The translations under genes and the position numbers were made by a program. A stretch of DNA of 64,000 bases from the NCBI RefSeq assembly GCF_041438865.1, contig NZ_CP109450.1, positions 3,706,501-3,770,500 of the forward strand, read 5' to 3'. The notes under the pieces were generated by a model, which saw nothing but the letters and a program-made list of their open reading frames with translations, had not been told where the DNA came from and did no database searches. The DNA is from Streptomyces sp. NBC_01471. GTDB taxonomy: Bacteria > Actinomycetota > Actinomycetes > Streptomycetales > Streptomycetaceae. Of the stretch, positions 9,240-18,600 are shown in pieces. Position 1 is the stretch's first letter. Each line of letters begins with the position of its first letter.

Positions 9240-9815
9240 TCACACGGGGTCCGGCCGGTCCGTCGCCGCTGTCTCGACGTGGTCGGCCACGGCCACGAGC
9301 AGCACCCGCGTCCCTTCCTCCCGCGCCCGCCAGCGGTGGCGCACCCCGCCGGTGAGGAACAGCGTGTCGCCCCGGCCCAGTTGGTAGGTGCGGCCTTCCG
9401 CCTCGACCTCGGCGCTGCCGTCGGCGACGTACATCAGCTCGTCGTTGCGGTGCTCGAACGCGCGGCTCTCGTCGTGGTCGCCGGTGAACTCCAGCGCGTG
9501 CATCTGCTGGTGTCCGCGCACCAGTGGGCGGACCCGGGCCGTCGCGTCGAGGCCGGGGTCCGCGTCGGCGCGTACGACGTCCACCCGGTGCGGGGAGTCG
9601 GCGGCGGCCAGGAGCTGCACGGCCGTGGTCTCCAGCGCGTCCGCGATGAGTTGCAGCGAACGCATGCTGGGGCGGGCCCGGCCGTTCTCGATCTGGCTGA
9701 GGAACGGCGACGACAGGCCGCTGGCGGCGGCGACTTCGGCGAGGGTGAGATCCAGCGCCCTGCGCCGCCTGCGGATGCCCGGCCCGATCCGGAGAGCGGG
9801 CGATTCGGCTGTCAC
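9240..9815 (-). CDS. XRE-family regulator with C-terminal cupin sensor
   Basis: The protein has 191 residues. Residues about 12-66 form an XRE helix-turn-helix (RRRRALDLTLAEVAAASGLS and SPFLSQIENGRARPSMRSLQ). Residues about 110-185 form a cupin barrel (HRNDELMYVADGSAEVEAEG; LGRGDTLFLTGGVRHRWRA), with histidines that could hold a metal or small ligand. Regulators of this build often control small-molecule catabolism or transport. It is divergent from the arylsulfotransferase-like/permease pair, with 154 bases between start codons, so it is the likely local regulator of that operon. Confidence 0.88.
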   Translation of the reverse strand: MTAESPALRIGPGIRRRRRALDLTLAEVAAASGLSSPFLSQIENGRARPSMRSLQLIADALETTAVQLLAAADSPHRVDVVRADADPGLDATARVRPLVRGHQQMHALEFTGDHDESRAFEHRNDELMYVADGSAEVEAEGRTYQLGRGDTLFLTGGVRHRWRAREEGTRVLLVAVADHVETAATDRPDPV

Positions 9816-9969
9816 GTCGTGGTCCCTCGTCTCCGGTCGGGGTGTCGGCGTCGCCTCATCATCTCGCAGGCCGCATCGGGCTTCGTACGTCCTTCACAGT
9901 GCCGCAACACTCGGTCGCTAGCTTCTAAGGAGATTGACCACATCAAACAAAGTTTCACAGGAGGGCCGT

Positions 9970-11097
9970 ATGTCCCCAGTCGACCAGAACACGCGCCGCC
10001 GCCGCGGTACCGGCCTGATCGCTCTCGACCCCGACGCCTCCGAGGGCGGCTACACCCTCTTCGCCCCGCTGACCGGCACGGGCGAGGTGTACCTGATCGA
10101 CCTGCACGGCACGGTCGTCCACGAGTGGAAGCTGCCCTACCGGCCCGGCCGGCACGCGCGCGTCCTGGCCAACGGGAACCTCGCCTACAGCGGCGTACTC
10201 CCCGGTGAGCCGGCCCTCTTCCCCATGTGGCACAAGTACCGGGGCGGCGTGATGCTCGAAGCCGCCCCGGACGGCACCGTGCTGCGCGAGTACCGCGACC
10301 CGCTCCAGCACCACGACGCCCACCACCTCGGCGACGGCCGCGTCCTCTACACCGCGCTCGAACCCCTGCGGGGCGCGGACGCGGACGCCGTACGGGGCGG
10401 AGTGCCCGGTTCGGAGGCCGACGGCACGGTGTGGGCGGACACGATCCGGGAGGTCGGCGCGGACGGCTCCGTGCTCTGGTCCTGGCGGGCCGCCGAACAC
10501 CTCGGCCGCGAGGAGTACGCGCTGCACCCCGACTACGCCCGCGAGCACTGGCCGCTGATCAACAGCGTCGTCCCGCTCGCCGACGGCAACATCCTCGCCA
10601 GCCTGCGCAGCGTCTCGGCCGTCGTCGTCATCAGCCGCGAGACCGGCGAGATCCTGTGGCGGACCGCCCCCGGCACGGTGTCGCAGCAGCACGCGCCCAC
10701 CGAGCTGGACAACGGCGATGTGCTGGTGTTCGACAACGGGGTCTTCCGGCCCGGATCGGACGTCCCGTACTCCCGTGTCATCGAGATCGAGCGCTCGTCG
10801 GGCAAGATCGTGTGGGAGTACCACGACCCGGCCCGGGAGTCGTTCTTCGCCCCGTTCATGGGCAGCGCCCAGCGCCTCGCGGGCGGCAACACCCTGGTCA
10901 CGGACTCTCCTTCGGGCCGGCTCTTCGAGGTGACGCCCGACGGGTACCTCTGCTGGGAGTACGTCGTCCCGTACTTCGGCGGATACCGGGAGTCCGAGGT
11001 GCGCGGCCTGTTCCCGTCCGAGCCCAACGCCGTGTTCCGCGCCTACCGTTACTCCGCCGACGAGCTTCCCTGGCTGGACACGGAGGCCACCCCGTGA
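9970..11097 (+). CDS. Arylsulfotransferase-like (ASST family) beta-propeller protein
   Basis: The protein has 375 residues with repeated blades of the ASST propeller type: GEVYLIDLHGTVVHEWKL, LANGNLAYSG, QHHDAHHLGDGRVLYTALEP, INSVVPLADGNILASLRSVS and GSAQRLAGGNTLVTDSPSGR. The family transfers sulfate between phenols, but this copy has no signal peptide, unlike classical periplasmic ASST, and the DAHHL segment is where a catalytic His could lie. The ATG at 9970 follows GGAGGG. The next gene begins at 11094, overlapping the stop by four bases, so translation is coupled to the NCS2 permease. The substrate may be the molecule the permease carries (inference). Confidence 0.8.
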   Translation: MSPVDQNTRRRRGTGLIALDPDASEGGYTLFAPLTGTGEVYLIDLHGTVVHEWKLPYRPGRHARVLANGNLAYSGVLPGEPALFPMWHKYRGGVMLEAAPDGTVLREYRDPLQHHDAHHLGDGRVLYTALEPLRGADADAVRGGVPGSEADGTVWADTIREVGADGSVLWSWRAAEHLGREEYALHPDYAREHWPLINSVVPLADGNILASLRSVSAVVVISRETGEILWRTAPGTVSQQHAPTELDNGDVLVFDNGVFRPGSDVPYSRVIEIERSSGKIVWEYHDPARESFFAPFMGSAQRLAGGNTLVTDSPSGRLFEVTPDGYLCWEYVVPYFGGYRESEVRGLFPSEPNAVFRAYRYSADELPWLDTEATP

Positions 11098-12500
11098 CCA
11101 CCGCAGGACCGGGCGCCGGGCAGGTGCACCCCGTCGACGAGCGGCTGCCGCTGCGCCGGCTGGCCCCGCTGTCCGCACAGCACGTCCTGGCCATGGTGGC
11201 CGCGCCCGTCTCCACGGTGTTCCTGACCGGCCAGGCCCTCGGGCTCGGCCCCGGGCGTACCGCGTCCCTGCTCAGTGCCACTCTCGTCCTGTGCGGCGCG
11301 GGCACCCTTCTTCAGTCCCTCGGGGTGTGGAAGGTCGGGGTCCGGCTGCCGTTCGTCATGCTGCCCGGCGGGGCGGCGACGGCGCTGTTCCTCCAGGTCG
11401 CCAAGGACCACGGCCCGGCCACCGCGACCGGGTCGGTCGTCCTCGCGGCGGCGCTGCTGGGCGCCGTACTGCCGTTCTACGCCAGGATCGTGCGGCTCTT
11501 CCCGCCGCTGGTCATGGGCGTCACCGTGCTGCTGATCGGCATCGGCATGATCAAGGTCGGGGCCCAACTGGTCACCGGCCGGGCCGGAACCGCCGGGTAC
11601 GCCGCGCCGTCGGGGGTGGTGCTGGCCGCCGCGACCATCGGCTGCACCCTGCTGCTCCTGCTGCTGCTCCGCGGGGTGTGGCGGCAGACCGCGGTGCTGT
11701 TCGGGATGGCGGCGGGGACCGTCATCGCCGTCACGACGGGCCTGGGCCACTTCACGCCTCCCGGCGGAGGCGGCGGCCTGGCCCTCCCGCGTCTCCTTCC
11801 GTACGGGGCACCGCACTTCGACGTGCCGGCCGCACTGCCGCTGCTCGTCTTCAGCCTCACCACGCTCGCGGAGATCACCGGCCAGACCGTCCTGAACAGC
11901 GAGACGGTGGGCCGCGCGTCCGACCCCGGACGCGATGTGCCGCGCGTCGCCGGGACGGATGCGCTGGTCTCGCTCTTCGGCGGGCTGTTCGGCACGTCGC
12001 TCCTCGTGACCAGCTCGGAGAACATCGGGATCGTCCGGCTGACCGGAGTCCGCAGCCGCTTCGTGACGGCGGGGGCGGGCGCCCTGCTCGTCCTGGTGGG
12101 CCTGCTCGCTCCCCTCTCCCGGCTGCTGGCCGGGATACCGGCGCCGGTCGTCGGGGGGTCCTCGCTGGTGATCTACGGGATCATCGCGGTGATGGGCATC
12201 GACATGCTGGCGCGCACGGCCCCCGGCGCGACGGCCAACTCCGCGGTGATCGCCCTGGCCCTCACCGCGGGCCTGCTGCCGGTGGTCGCACCCGACATCT
12301 ACCAGGGCTTCCCCGGCTGGGCCCGGACGGTCCTGGGCAGCGGCGTGGTGGCGGGCACCCTCATCGCCGTCCTGCTCCACCCGCTCTTCCGGCGCTTCGC
12401 GGAGCGGGCGGCCGGTACCGGGCCGGGCGCCACCCGGGCCAGGGAGAGCGCGCCCCGGGATCAGGTCGCGGATCCGGTCGTACGGCGTGGCGCCCCATGA
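11094..12500 (+). CDS. NCS2-family nucleobase/xanthine permease
   Basis: The protein has 468 residues with about 14 hydrophobic segments, fitting the nucleobase-ascorbate (NCS2/SLC23) fold. Family features: LSAQHVLAMVAAPVSTVFLT near the N-terminus, the GVRLPFVMLPGGAATALFLQ region, and TTLAEITGQTVLNSETVGR, which corresponds to the substrate-binding TM8 area. Members move uracil, xanthine or uric acid with protons. The GTG start overlaps the preceding stop as GTGA, making the two genes a translational unit under the probable XRE-cupin regulator. The exact substrate cannot be read from sequence. Confidence 0.88.
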   Translation: MTTAGPGAGQVHPVDERLPLRRLAPLSAQHVLAMVAAPVSTVFLTGQALGLGPGRTASLLSATLVLCGAGTLLQSLGVWKVGVRLPFVMLPGGAATALFLQVAKDHGPATATGSVVLAAALLGAVLPFYARIVRLFPPLVMGVTVLLIGIGMIKVGAQLVTGRAGTAGYAAPSGVVLAAATIGCTLLLLLLLRGVWRQTAVLFGMAAGTVIAVTTGLGHFTPPGGGGGLALPRLLPYGAPHFDVPAALPLLVFSLTTLAEITGQTVLNSETVGRASDPGRDVPRVAGTDALVSLFGGLFGTSLLVTSSENIGIVRLTGVRSRFVTAGAGALLVLVGLLAPLSRLLAGIPAPVVGGSSLVIYGIIAVMGIDMLARTAPGATANSAVIALALTAGLLPVVAPDIYQGFPGWARTVLGSGVVAGTLIAVLLHPLFRRFAERAAGTGPGATRARESAPRDQVADPVVRRGAP

Positions 12501-12591
12501 CATGAGGTGCGTGGGCTTGACATGGTGCGTACGGAGAGACTGACGTACCGTACGCCCCGGGAAGGGCGTCCCGGGCAGAGGAGCGTTGCGC

Positions 12592-13713
12592 ATGAGCCTT
12601 CGGCTGAAGGGCATCACCCGCGAGGAACACCTGGCCTTCATCGGGGCCCGGCCTTCGGCGAGCCACATGCAGGTTCCGTCGTGGGGGGACGTGAAGCCGG
12701 ACTGGCGGGCGGAGAGCCTGGGGTGGTTCGACACGGACGACCGGCTCGTCGGAGCGGGGCTGGTCCTGTTCAGGCCCCTGCCCAGGCTCAGGCGCTACCT
12801 CGCCTATCTGCCCGAAGGGCCGGTCATCGACTGGCACGCGGCCGATCTGGAGCGGTGGCTGCGGCCGATGCTGGCCCATCTGAAGCGGCAGGGGGCGTTC
12901 TCGGTGAAGATGGGGCCGCCCGTGGTCGCGCGGCGCTGGGACACGGAGGCGGTCAAGGCCGCCATCGCCGATCCGGCGGCCGGGCGGCTGCGGGACGCCG
13001 AGGCGACCTGGCACGATCCCCGGGCGGCCGACATCGCCGGCCGGCTGCGCCGGATGGGGTGGCAGCAGACCGAACCCGGCGGCGAGGACGGCTTCGCGGC
13101 GGGCCAGCCGCGCTACGTGTTCCAGGTCCCCTTCGGCGGGCGCTCGCTGGACGAGGTCCACAAGGGCCTCAACCAGCAGTGGCGGCGCAACATCAAGAAG
13201 GCCGAGAAGGCGGGCGTCACGGTCGTCCGGGGTGACTACGGAGACCTGTCCGCCTTCTACGAGCTCTACGCCGAGACGGCCGAGCGGGACCGGTTCATCC
13301 CCCGCCCGCTCGCCTACTTCCAGCGGATGTGGACCGTGCTGACGGCCGAGGATCCCGACCGCATGCGCCTCTATCTCGCCCACCACGAGGGCGAGGTCCT
13401 CGCGGGGGCCACGATGCTGACGGTCGGCGAGCACGTCTGGTACTCGTACGGCGCCTCCACCAGCCGCAAGCGCGAGGTCCAGCCGAACAACGCCATCCAG
13501 TGGCGCATGATGTCCGACGCGCACGCGCTCGGAGCGGGCGTCTACGACCTGCGGGGCATCACCGACACCCTGGAGGAGAGCAACCACCTCCTCGGCCTGC
13601 TCCGTTTCAAGGTCGGCACCGGCGGCCACGCCGTCGAGTACCTCGGCGAGTGGGACTTCCCCCTCAACCGCTTCCTGCACAAGGCCCTCGACCTGTACAT
13701 GTCCCGTCGCTGA
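12592..13713 (+). CDS. FemABX-family peptidyltransferase (cell-wall bridge)
   Basis: The protein has 373 residues. Two GNAT-like halves are visible; the second has the Fem signature QWRRNIKKAEKAGVTV, then ELYAETAERDRFIPRPLAYF, LYLAHHEGEVLAGATMLTVG and the NNAIQWRMMSDAHALGAGVY / RFKVGTGGHAVEYLGEWDFP end. FemX-type enzymes use aminoacyl-tRNA to add the first residue of the peptidoglycan cross-bridge (Gly in Streptomyces); paralogues are common. The ATG at 12592 follows AGGAG (12579-12583). It acts at the inner face of the membrane on lipid-linked muropeptide. The gene is monocistronic by appearance. Confidence 0.88.
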   Translation: MSLRLKGITREEHLAFIGARPSASHMQVPSWGDVKPDWRAESLGWFDTDDRLVGAGLVLFRPLPRLRRYLAYLPEGPVIDWHAADLERWLRPMLAHLKRQGAFSVKMGPPVVARRWDTEAVKAAIADPAAGRLRDAEATWHDPRAADIAGRLRRMGWQQTEPGGEDGFAAGQPRYVFQVPFGGRSLDEVHKGLNQQWRRNIKKAEKAGVTVVRGDYGDLSAFYELYAETAERDRFIPRPLAYFQRMWTVLTAEDPDRMRLYLAHHEGEVLAGATMLTVGEHVWYSYGASTSRKREVQPNNAIQWRMMSDAHALGAGVYDLRGITDTLEESNHLLGLLRFKVGTGGHAVEYLGEWDFPLNRFLHKALDLYMSRR

Positions 13714-13846
13714 GGTCCTCGACGGCGTGGCCGGGAACGAAGGAGACCGGGGCACCCGACGGGCTCACGTTTCCCGTGGCTCACGCGTCTACCGGGTAAC
13801 AGGGGCGGACGCCGCAGAGCCGCCCGCTGTGGAAAGGAGCCCGGCC

Positions 13847-14344
13847 ATGAGGACGCACACGGTCATCGACTCTCCCGTCGGAGGTCTGACGGTCGTCGCC
13901 GAGGACGGCGCACTGACGGGCCTGTACTTCGACGGGCACCGCCGCCGCCCGGCGGACGACACCTTCGGGGAGCGCACCGACGAAGGGTTCGACGCGGTCC
14001 GCCGACAGCTCCGGGAGTACTTCGACGGCGAACGGCAGGACTTCGATCTGCCGCTCGCCCCGCAGGGCAACGACTTCCAGCGCCGCGTCTGGGATCTGCT
14101 CACGACGATCCCGTACGGCGAGACCTGCTCGTACGGGGACCTCGCCCGGCGCCTCGGTGAGCCCGCGCTCGCGCAGGCCGTCGGCGCGGCCAACGCGCTC
14201 AACCCGGTGTCGGTGGTCATCCCGTGCCACCGTGTCGTCGCCACGGACGGCAGCCTGCGCGGGTACGCCGGCGGACTCGACCGGAAACGGTTCCTGCTGG
14301 GCCTGGAGGAACCGGCCGCCGAGCGTGCCGACCGGCTGTTCTGA
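13847..14344 (+). CDS. ogt: Methylated-DNA-protein-cysteine S-methyltransferase (Ogt type)
   Basis: The protein has 165 residues, the size of a stand-alone Ogt. The active-site motif is VIPCHRVVATDGSLRGYAGG, with the suicide cysteine in PCHR. The DNA-binding segment is FQRRVWDLLTTIPYGETCSY, followed by ARRLGEPALAQAVGAANALN. It removes methyl groups from O6-methylguanine by irreversible transfer to its own cysteine. The ATG at 13847 follows GAAAGGAG. It lies 71 bases before an ECF sigma factor that is coupled to a second methyltransferase, so the three genes may form one alkylation-response group. Confidence 0.94.
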   Translation: MRTHTVIDSPVGGLTVVAEDGALTGLYFDGHRRRPADDTFGERTDEGFDAVRRQLREYFDGERQDFDLPLAPQGNDFQRRVWDLLTTIPYGETCSYGDLARRLGEPALAQAVGAANALNPVSVVIPCHRVVATDGSLRGYAGGLDRKRFLLGLEEPAAERADRLF

Positions 14345-14415
14345 AAGCCGGTGCGCTCCTCCGGGCCCGCCCCCATGTCCGTTGTCCCTCCGCGCGGTTG
14401 GATCGTTTACCCGAC

Positions 14416-15015
14416 GTGAGCAAGCCACTGTTCGAACAGATCGTGACCGACCACGGGCCCATGGTGCTCCGCGTCGTGCGGGCCGTCGTGGGGCCGCACG
14501 ACGCGGACGACGCCTGGTCGGAGACCTTCCTCGCCGCGCTGAAGGCGTATCCGGCACTGCCGGACGACGCCAACGTCGAGGCGTGGCTGGTGACCATCGC
14601 CCACCGCAAGGCCATCGACGTCACCCGGGCCGACGCCCGCCGCCCCACGCCGGTCGGGGAACTGCCCGAGCGGCCCGGCCCCGAAGGTGGCCGGGTGGAC
14701 GGCTGGGGCCGGGGCCCGGACGGGGACCCGGACCTGTGGACGGCGCTCAAGGCCCTCCCCGACCGGCAGCGCCGGACGGTCGCCTACCACTACCTGGCCG
14801 GGCTGCCCTACAAGGAGATCGCCGCACTGACCGGAGGCAGCGCGGACGCGGCCCGCCGGTCCGCCGCCGACGGCATCAGAACCCTGCGCCGCACATATCC
14901 GGTGCACCCGGCGGACGGCCCGGAGGACGGCCGTCCCGCACGCACCGCCCCCACCACCAAGGCCCCCACCACCAAGGCCCGTACCGGCCGTACGAGAGGA
15001 GTGGACCCACGATGA
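14416..15015 (+). CDS. ECF-type RNA polymerase sigma factor linked to a methyltransferase
   Basis: The protein has 199 residues. Region 2 is FEQIVTDHGPMVLRVVRAVV to VEAWLVTIAHRKAIDVTRAD (about residues 6-75); region 4 is LWTALKALPDRQRRTVAYHY with LPYKEIAALTGGSADAARRS (about 105-160). The C-terminus is a low-complexity tail with a repeated PTTKA unit (nucleotides about 14949-14980). The GTG at 14416 was chosen because region 2 starts at once; the ribosome site is weak. The last codons overlap the next ATG as ATGA (15012-15015), coupling it to a methyltransferase, which suggests control by DNA alkylation. Confidence 0.87.
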   Translation: MSKPLFEQIVTDHGPMVLRVVRAVVGPHDADDAWSETFLAALKAYPALPDDANVEAWLVTIAHRKAIDVTRADARRPTPVGELPERPGPEGGRVDGWGRGPDGDPDLWTALKALPDRQRRTVAYHYLAGLPYKEIAALTGGSADAARRSAADGIRTLRRTYPVHPADGPEDGRPARTAPTTKAPTTKARTGRTRGVDPR

Positions 15016-15686
15016 CGCGCCCACCGGCACCCCACAACGACCACACCGACGCCGAACCGGCAGGCGGGGCAGACCTGTTCGGGGCGCTTCCCGAACACGA
15101 CGAGGCCGCGATGGCCCGGCTGCACACCCGGCTGGCCGCCGCGTCGCAGGACGCCGGCCTGCTCGACATCGCCTACCGCACCCTGGACTCCCCGGTCGGC
15201 CCCCTGCTGCTGGCCGCCACCGAGACGGGCCTGATCAGGGTGGCCTTCGCCGTCCAGGACCACGCCGACGTGCTCCGTCAGCTCTCCGACACGGTCAGCC
15301 CCCGGATCCTGCGCGCCCCGGCCCGGCTGGACGCGGTGAGCCGGCAGATCGACGAGTACTTCACCGGACGGCGCCACCGGTTCGAACTGCCGCTGGACCG
15401 GCGGCTGTCCAGGGGTTTCCGCCGCGACGTCCTGGCGCACCTCCCCGACATCGGCTACGGCCGCACCGAGAGCTACGCACAGGTGGCCGCCGCCGCGGGG
15501 AGCCCCCGGGCCGTACGCGCCGTGGGCACGGCCTGCGCGACGAACCCGCTGCCGCTGGTGGTGCCCTGCCACCGCGTGGTGCGCTCGGACGGGTCGGCCG
15601 GGCAGTACGCCGGGGGCGCCGCGGCCAAGCACCTGCTGCTCGACCTGGAGAGCGGACGGCCCCCGGCCCTCAGCGGCGCGACCTGA
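15012..15686 (+). CDS. Methyltransferase (MGMT) with N-terminal extension, sigma-coupled
   Basis: The protein has 224 residues. The C-terminal 170 form an MGMT: GFRRDVLAHLPDIGYGRTES, VRAVGTACATNPLPLVVPCH and RVVRSDGSAGQYAGGAAAKH, with the acceptor Cys in PCHR. The first 45-50 residues are extra compared with the neighbouring Ogt and include LFGALPEHDEAAMARLHTRL, a charged helix of the sort found at the start of anti-sigma factors. The ATGA overlap with the sigma gene argues for equimolar synthesis. I infer a sensor in which methylation of the Cys, or consumption of the protein, frees the sigma factor. The end overlaps the convergent synthetase gene by 17 bases. Confidence 0.88.
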   Translation: MTRPPAPHNDHTDAEPAGGADLFGALPEHDEAAMARLHTRLAAASQDAGLLDIAYRTLDSPVGPLLLAATETGLIRVAFAVQDHADVLRQLSDTVSPRILRAPARLDAVSRQIDEYFTGRRHRFELPLDRRLSRGFRRDVLAHLPDIGYGRTESYAQVAAAAGSPRAVRAVGTACATNPLPLVVPCHRVVRSDGSAGQYAGGAAAKHLLLDLESGRPPALSGAT

Positions 15687-18600
15687 TCGCCCTCACCAGT
15701 TCCGCCACGCCGTGCTCCCGCAGCACCTGGTAGTGGTCCCCGGCCAGTTCCACCACCGTGGGCGGCGTCGCCGAGAAGCCCGAGCGGCCCTCGATGAACG
15801 AATAGTCGTCCCCCGCCGCCTTGAACAGGGTGACGGGGGCCGTCAGACGGCGCTCCACCAGTTCGGCGAAGGTGTAGTCGAACTCGTACGTCGCCGCGAC
15901 GATACGGGTGATGCGGCGGATCACCCCGGGGTCCAGCGCGGGGACCGTCCCGTGGACGAACGCCACGAAACCCTCCTCGTCCCGCACCGTCCGCAGGCAC
16001 GCGGCGAGTTCCGGACCGCCGATGCGCCCGAGGAACACCGACAGCAGCACGGCGGTGTAGGCCGGGTTGGCGAGGGCGGCCGCACGGCTGTGCCGCTCCG
16101 CGCCCGCCGGCAGCTCCGCGAGCCCCACCGTCGGGTTGCCGGGGCAGATCAGCAGGAGCTCGTCCACCTTGTGGCCGGCCTGCTCCAGCTGCCACGCCGC
16201 CTCGAAGGCGACCCGCGCGCCGAAGGAGTAGCCCCACAGCGTGTACGGGCCGTCGGGCTGCACCGCACGTATCTCCGCGACATCCGCCGCCGCCATCCCG
16301 GCGATGGTGGCGTACGGCGTCTCGCCGTCGTTGATCCCGGCCGCCTGGATGCCGTAGAACGGCCCGCCCGCCGCCGACTCGGCCGCCAGGGTCCGCAGGT
16401 TCATCGGGTACCCGCCGAGCCCAGGCCAGCAGAACACCGGCCGGCCCGCGCCGTTGTCGTGCAGCGGCAGCAGCCGGGACGAGGGCGCGGGCGCGTCCTG
16501 GGCCACCCGGGCCGCGAGGTCGGCGAGGCGGGGGCACTCGAAGAGGACCTGGAGCGGCAGCGACGTGCCGAACTCGCGGTTGACACGGTGGGTGAGCGTC
16601 ACCGCCACCAGGGAGTTGCCGCCACGGGCGAAGAAGGTGTCCGCCATCGACACGTCCGGGTACCTCAGCGCGGCGCCCCACAGGGCGGCCAGCCTCCGCT
16701 CGACGTCCGTCGCGGGCGCCACGTGCGGCTCCCCGGCCGCCCCCGCGTCGCGGACCGCGTCCGACGCCGCCAGCGCGACCGTGTCCACCTTGCCGTTCGC
16801 GGTGAGCGGCAGCGCGTCCACCACCTGCACCCGGTCCGGGATCATGTAGTCCGGCAGCAGCCGCACCAGGTCGTCCCGGATCATCTCCGTCGGACCGCGC
16901 ATGTGGACCGAGTCCTCGCGCATCCCCTGGGACGACAGCTGTTCGTCGCTCACCCGGCCGCCGACGAAGAAGTACGAGGGGCCCGGGGCGATGCCCGCCC
17001 CGGCCAGGAGGTCGTCGAGGCGCAGTGCGGCGGGCAGCGGGTTGCCGCTGCGGGAGGAGTAGCCGGACGACATCAGTCCGAGCCGCAGACCGTTGCACTG
17101 GAGGTGGTGCAGGAGGCGGCCCAGCACCACGTAGCGCAGCCAGGGGCGTTCCTCCCGGCTGACGGCGGATATGCCGAACGACGACGTTCCGTACACACCC
17201 TGGTTGATGGCGATCACGTCCCGGCGGCGCACCACCTGGTCCGATATGTGCAGGAGCTCGCCGTCGGCGTACCGGTACGTTCCCTCCGCGAGCCCGGCGA
17301 TCCGGTCACCGTGCGCCTGGACGAAGACGTCGGCGGCGGGACCTGCCGGACCGGCGTCCGCGGCGGGCACCAGGTCGAAGGCCCCCATGTAGTGGTCGTC
17401 GGAGGCCGCGCCCACGTGTGCGGGGAACGCGGCGTCCCGGCCGGCCGGGCGTACGGCCAGGCCGTACGCGGGCAGCACCCGGTCGAGCACACCGAGCAGG
17501 TGGCCGGCCTCGAACTCCAGCACCTCGTCGATGTTGTTGCTGTACACCGACGCGATGGCGGCCCGCCGGCCGAGGAGGTGCACGCGGATCGCGCCGCGGC
17601 TCCCGTCGGGGCTCCCTCCCGGCGCGTCACCGAACCTCACCAGCTCGTGGCGCGACGGGTGGAAGTAGTGGACGCCCGCTTCGAGGCCGCACCCGCCGTC
17701 GGTCTCCAGGTACATCTGGGTGGCGTACAGGGCGCCGGGCGAGGCGTAGGCGTACTTCGGGAGGAGCCGCTCCTCGCTGTGGAACGGGCCGAACCAGCGC
17801 AGCAGTTCACCGAGCGAGGCCAGGTCCGGGCCGTCGGCGGCCGGGGCGGGGACGGGGGCGGGGGCGGCGGGAGACAGCAGCCGCACCAGGTCGTCCCGCG
17901 TCACCGCGTCGGCGCCGTCGTGGAAGCGGTACGTCTTGCGTGCGAAGACCTCCGCGCGCTGCGCCGCGCCGCCCTCGGCGCCCGGCAGCGCCACCGCGGG
18001 CAGTCCGGCCAGTTCCTCGTCGGTCCTGACCCCGGGATGGGAGAGCTGGGCCCGCACCTGGAGCCGGCTCGCCTTGGACTGGTGGTGCGCACCGTGGTTG
18101 CCCTGGTCCATCAGGGCGGCCTCGCGCGGGTTCAGCTCGACGCAGGCCACCAGCGTCTGCCACCCCGTGCCGGGTGCGCGGGTGACGACGGCGGCGGCCC
18201 TGCGCACCCAGGTGTGCTCCTCCACCGCCGACGCGACCTCCTCCAGCTCGACCCGGTAACCGCGCAGTTTGACCTGGCTGTCGATGCGGCCGGAGAACTG
18301 CAGGGTGCCGTCCGGGTTCCAGGAGACCAGGTCGCCGGTGCGGTACAGCGGTTCACCGGGCGACAGCGGGCTCGCCACGAAGCGCTGCGCCGTCTGCTCC
18401 GGCAGGTTGAGGTATCCCCGGGCCACCTGTACGCCGCCGAGGTGGAGTTCGCCCTTCTCCCCGATGTCGACGGGCCGGCCCAGCTCGTCCAGTACGAAGG
18501 CGGTGACCCCGTCCACGGGCGTACCGATCGGCACGGTCGTGGCCTGCGCGCCGCCCTCCGGCGGCGAGGACGTGACCACGTGCGCGGTGGCGTTGATGGT

